A stretch of 64,000 nucleotides of DNA, from the NCBI GenBank assembly GCA_013400155.1, contig VXBM01000026.1, positions 1,652,024 through 1,716,023 on the forward strand, in the 5' to 3' direction. Position numbers and translations under genes: made by a program. Below, piece by piece: positions 61,201 to 64,000 of this stretch. The first letter of the stretch is position 1; each line of letters opens with the position of its first letter. This stretch comes from Helopsaltes ochotensis (lineage: Eukaryota; Chordata; Aves; Passeriformes; Locustellidae). Under the pieces are notes generated by a model. The model saw only the letters and a program-made list of their open reading frames with translations. It was not told the origin of the DNA and did not search any database.

Positions 61201-63190
61201 TGGCTTTTTTTCCCAGAAAAGTGACCAGGAAATGGTGTTTTTTGAACCCTACATGAGTTTTGACATCTGGTACCTTTGATTCACTATGGTGAACAAAAGT
61301 TTCTCTGAGGACTGAGTCCTCCAAAAAGACTTTGCTAACCAAAATGGAACAACATACTCTTCATTTTGGCCTTCACAGAAGTGTGATATTTTAAAGACTG
61401 GACTAGCTGTGTCATTTTCAATTAGGTCATAGGGTTTGCCAGAAGAGCTGAGCTGAAAGAATGTTCTATGTTGTGGTTTCTAGCTTTGTTTCTCTCATCT
61501 TACAGTTATGTTTTTCTCCTACAGTGAGCTGTGCCATGTACAGGACATTCAGCTATGGCAGCATAAGACTATCTGCTGTGTTAAAGAAACTCATCAACTT
61601 CATCTTTTTTATTAAACTATTTTTTATGGATTTTTGGTGAAGATTACAAAATGAGACTGCTTGCATAGCTCAGTAATGGGGGATGGGGGTTCATTGCTCA
61701 AATGCCAACTTCATCAAGTCTGAACACAAATTGTCTATATAAAAAAAAGAAAACCCACCTTATTACCAAAAAGCAGTTATTTTTGAATATATATCCTTAT
61801 GTGCTGCAGCCAAAGTGGCTATAAGGAAAAAGAAGCTTCTTCTTAAACATGACCAGTTAATTGTTTTGACTTTTCCTGCCTGACCACAGTACAGGCCTTG
61901 ATGTAGACAAGAAGTTAAGCACATATTGATTTTCAGTCTGGTAACCACTGAATAACCTTTTCATACAGACTGCTCACCTGCTTTCCTCAAATAACTATTC
62001 AAATAGTTAAGATTTGAAAAAAACATGTAGGATTACTTTTATGATTCTAATGAATTCTGTTTCATTTAATGTTGGTTTTATTCTCTTTGATGACAGTTGC
62101 TGCTTTTAGCTGTGGTCTTTGGAGTGGCTCTGCTTTGTGACTTGAAGCACTGCTGATTGCAAGAGCAGGAAGGAGGGAAATGTGCAAAATGAGATGGCTT
62201 GATAAAACAGGATGAATTAAATCAAGGTAAATTTAAGTACTGACCTTTGATTTCAACTCATTCAACAGAAATGTTCATATTATAATTTCTTAGTTGAAGA
62301 ACCATCAAGAGAAGAATGGTGCCATCTGTTAAAGTAAGAAATCACAATTTTATTCTTTTCACTCTCCCCAAAATGTTAAATTATTTGGGTTGTTACTTTG
62401 GAGCCCTGAAAAAGGTTTAGGACTGCTCAGTGTCATCTCCTCTCACAGAAATTCAAATCAAACCTATTTAATAGCTGCTTTTGAAAACCCAGATGAGGTG
62501 TTTTTCCCCATTTTAAAATTTATTATTATTTTTATGACAAAAATCCTTTTCAAGACAGGAAGATTTTCACAGACTAAAAGCAGTTGGGAGTTGATCTAAT
62601 TTCCTTTAATTTTTGATGTCTTAAAAAGGAGTGCCTCTAAAGAAGAGGAAAGAAAAATTTCCTTCTTATTACTTTCTGATTGACATTTTTTTTGCAAGGC
62701 TCTGTTGTAAAAACATGGGCACCTTAAAACAACTCTATAAGTTAAAAAACTGTTTGGAAACCCTGTAATTGGAAGTGTCTGTAGGTTTCAGAATATGCTG
62801 CTCAGTTATCATTGAGGTTTGCTGCTTTCATTATACTTTAGTCTGCCAGTTGTATCTGATCCAAAAGTACAGAAACAGACTTGTTTAAACTCAGCCATTG
62901 TGTAGTGTTTGTGATGTGTGCATAATGAATTCTGAATGCAAATATATGCTGTAAAGTGAAATACTGAAAACCTGTATGACAAGCAGTAGGGCTGCACAAC
63001 ACAAAATATGGCTTTATAGCATAAATATTCACTTGTGTCAAGAATATAGGAGCTGTTCAAAACAGAGCATTCTAATTATGCACAGTTTGTTCCTCACTCA
63101 GTTTCAGCTACTTGAACTCTTTCATTTGAAGTGTTTGACCTTCACTACAAGAACAAAACAGAAAGAATAAATATCTGACTCATAAGATTC
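55213..63190. other. About 8 kb with no recognised gene or transposon
   Basis: No gene recognised. Open frames stay under 90 codons. Two parts (about 58900-59180 and 60540-60790) lack low complexity and hold homeodomain- and POU-like words, such as the octamer ATGCAAAT at 60640-60647. They are candidates for conserved non-coding elements, which is only an impression. Confidence 0.5.
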
Positions 63191-63210
63191 CCCACGCTCC
63201 CCCACGCTCC
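63191..63210. repeat. 10-bp tandem duplication
   Basis: CCCACGCTCC occurs twice in a row without mismatch, a C-rich unit in AT-rich surroundings. Confidence 0.9.
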
Positions 63211-63287
63211 ACAATTCTGCAGCAGTAGAGTATTTTCCACTTAATTTTGATATAGTTAGCTCCCCAAAAACATTTGGAGACAACACT

Positions 63288-63412
63288 TAGGTTGTATTGG
63301 TTTGAGTCTTTTTGGGGGTTGTTTTTGGGTGATGGTGGGGTTTTTTTGTGGTTTTTTGTTTGTTTGTTTGTTTTTGGTTTTTTTTTGGTTTTGTTTTTTT
63401 TTTATCTGAAAC
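63288..63412. repeat. T/G-rich low-complexity tract
   Basis: About 125 bases, mostly T and G, with repeated TTTG units. It is the same type as 301-582 and roughly complementary to the A/C tract at 63771-63835. Confidence 0.9.
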
Positions 63413-63770
63413 GAATAAAAATGCCATTCCCTGAATATGAAAAAAACATTTCATATCTGTAGGAACAAGAACAGGCTGATTGATAATGTAAGCTAAGCAA
63501 TGGTACAGAGAATGGTACAGGTGAGAGACATAAGGCTCTGGTTTTTAAGAACAACTTTAGAATTTAATATACAAGAGACTCCAAACTTTATTAGAGCTTC
63601 AAATAGCTCTTTCCTCTCTCTTGAGTTAGTGGTCCCACTGTGTGTACAACTGATGCACTTTTGACATTCCTCTGAATTGCAGAGTTGCACCAGTTGTGTG
63701 TCTACAATTTGCAGTTTCAGATCTAGAGCTTCAAATTAGTGCCCTAAGGGCATAGTTTGACTTTTTATTT
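63413..63770. other. Unique spacer between T/G and A/C tracts
   Basis: About 360 bases with no recognised feature. They separate two tracts that are roughly complementary. Confidence 0.5.
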
Positions 63771-63835
63771 AAAAAACAAACAAACAAAAACCCCACACAA
63801 AAACAAACAAGCAAACAAACAGAAACCACCCAAAA
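63771..63835. repeat. A/C-rich low-complexity tract
   Basis: Repeated AAAC units with short C runs (CCCCACAC), close to the reverse complement of part of 63288-63412. Confidence 0.9.
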
Positions 63836-64000
63836 AAGAAGAAACAAATAAGGAAGAAGCTAAGAAGAAGTTAAACCTAAGGAGAAAAAAACCCAGACTG
63901 CTTAGTTGAGCAGAACTTAAATCAATTGTAGCAATTCATTTAATCTTATTTGCATTTGGATTATTAATGGCCTTGTCTTCAGTTTAAGCAGCTGAAGACA

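Noticed and set aside
1..64000. CRISPR arrays, operons, phage or toxin-antitoxin systems
   Set aside because: The DNA is vertebrate. Regularly spaced direct repeats, ribosome-binding sites and compact coding were not seen.
1..64000. tRNA, 5S, U6, Y or 7SK RNA genes
   Set aside because: No characteristic internal words (such as GGTTCGAATCC or the U6 start) were found by eye on either strand. Small or diverged RNA genes such as microRNAs and snoRNAs cannot be excluded.

Overview
The window looks like a piece of a bird chromosome, most likely intergenic or deep intronic DNA. The case for a bird rests on the repeats: at least eight fragments of CR1 LINEs with the usual avian 3' end (TCATAGAAT-type or ATTATGATTCTGTG-type octamer tails), two diverged long terminal repeats of one family that I know from bird genomes, and one solo LTR nested inside a CR1. 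The rest is AT-rich DNA with many homopolymers and T/G or A/C tracts and two runs of N (6737-6897 and 43323-43366), as in a draft vertebrate assembly. I found no bacterial or phage features, and no host gene, exon, tRNA, snRNA or rRNA that I can support.

Layout. 1-5800: T/G-rich tract (301-582), poly(A), AT-rich unique DNA, and a likely CR1 tail near 4000. 5800-15400: CR1 (-) at 5802, an assembly gap, about 8 kb of non-repetitive AT-rich DNA, then a longer CR1 (-) at 14858. 15400-25500: mostly unique; a minus-strand stretch at 18771-19479 reads like a decayed coding sequence of unknown parent; small CR1 (-) pieces at 20175 and 25362; several microsatellites. 25500-34300: a CR1 (+) with its 3' tail (28563-29361), an A/C-rich tract, and a minus-strand LTR (33469-34299). 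34300-41000: an unclassified GC-richer block, a CR1 (+), and a plus-strand LTR of the same family as the minus-strand copy, split by about 0.7 kb of other sequence. 43205-43461: a long (GGAA)n microsatellite holding an N gap. 44200-47100: a repeat cluster with three CR1 pieces, one of them split by a solo LTR that has TG...CA ends and a perfect 5-bp target duplication. 47100-64000: almost repeat-free by eye, apart from a CR1 tail at 55158 and paired T/G and A/C tracts near the right edge.

No genes work together here, because no intact genes are visible. The main interest lies in the order of insertion events (CR1 first, then solo LTR), the possible pseudogene, and some repeat-free stretches that could be conserved non-coding elements. 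Those last two ideas are inferences that need alignment to test.
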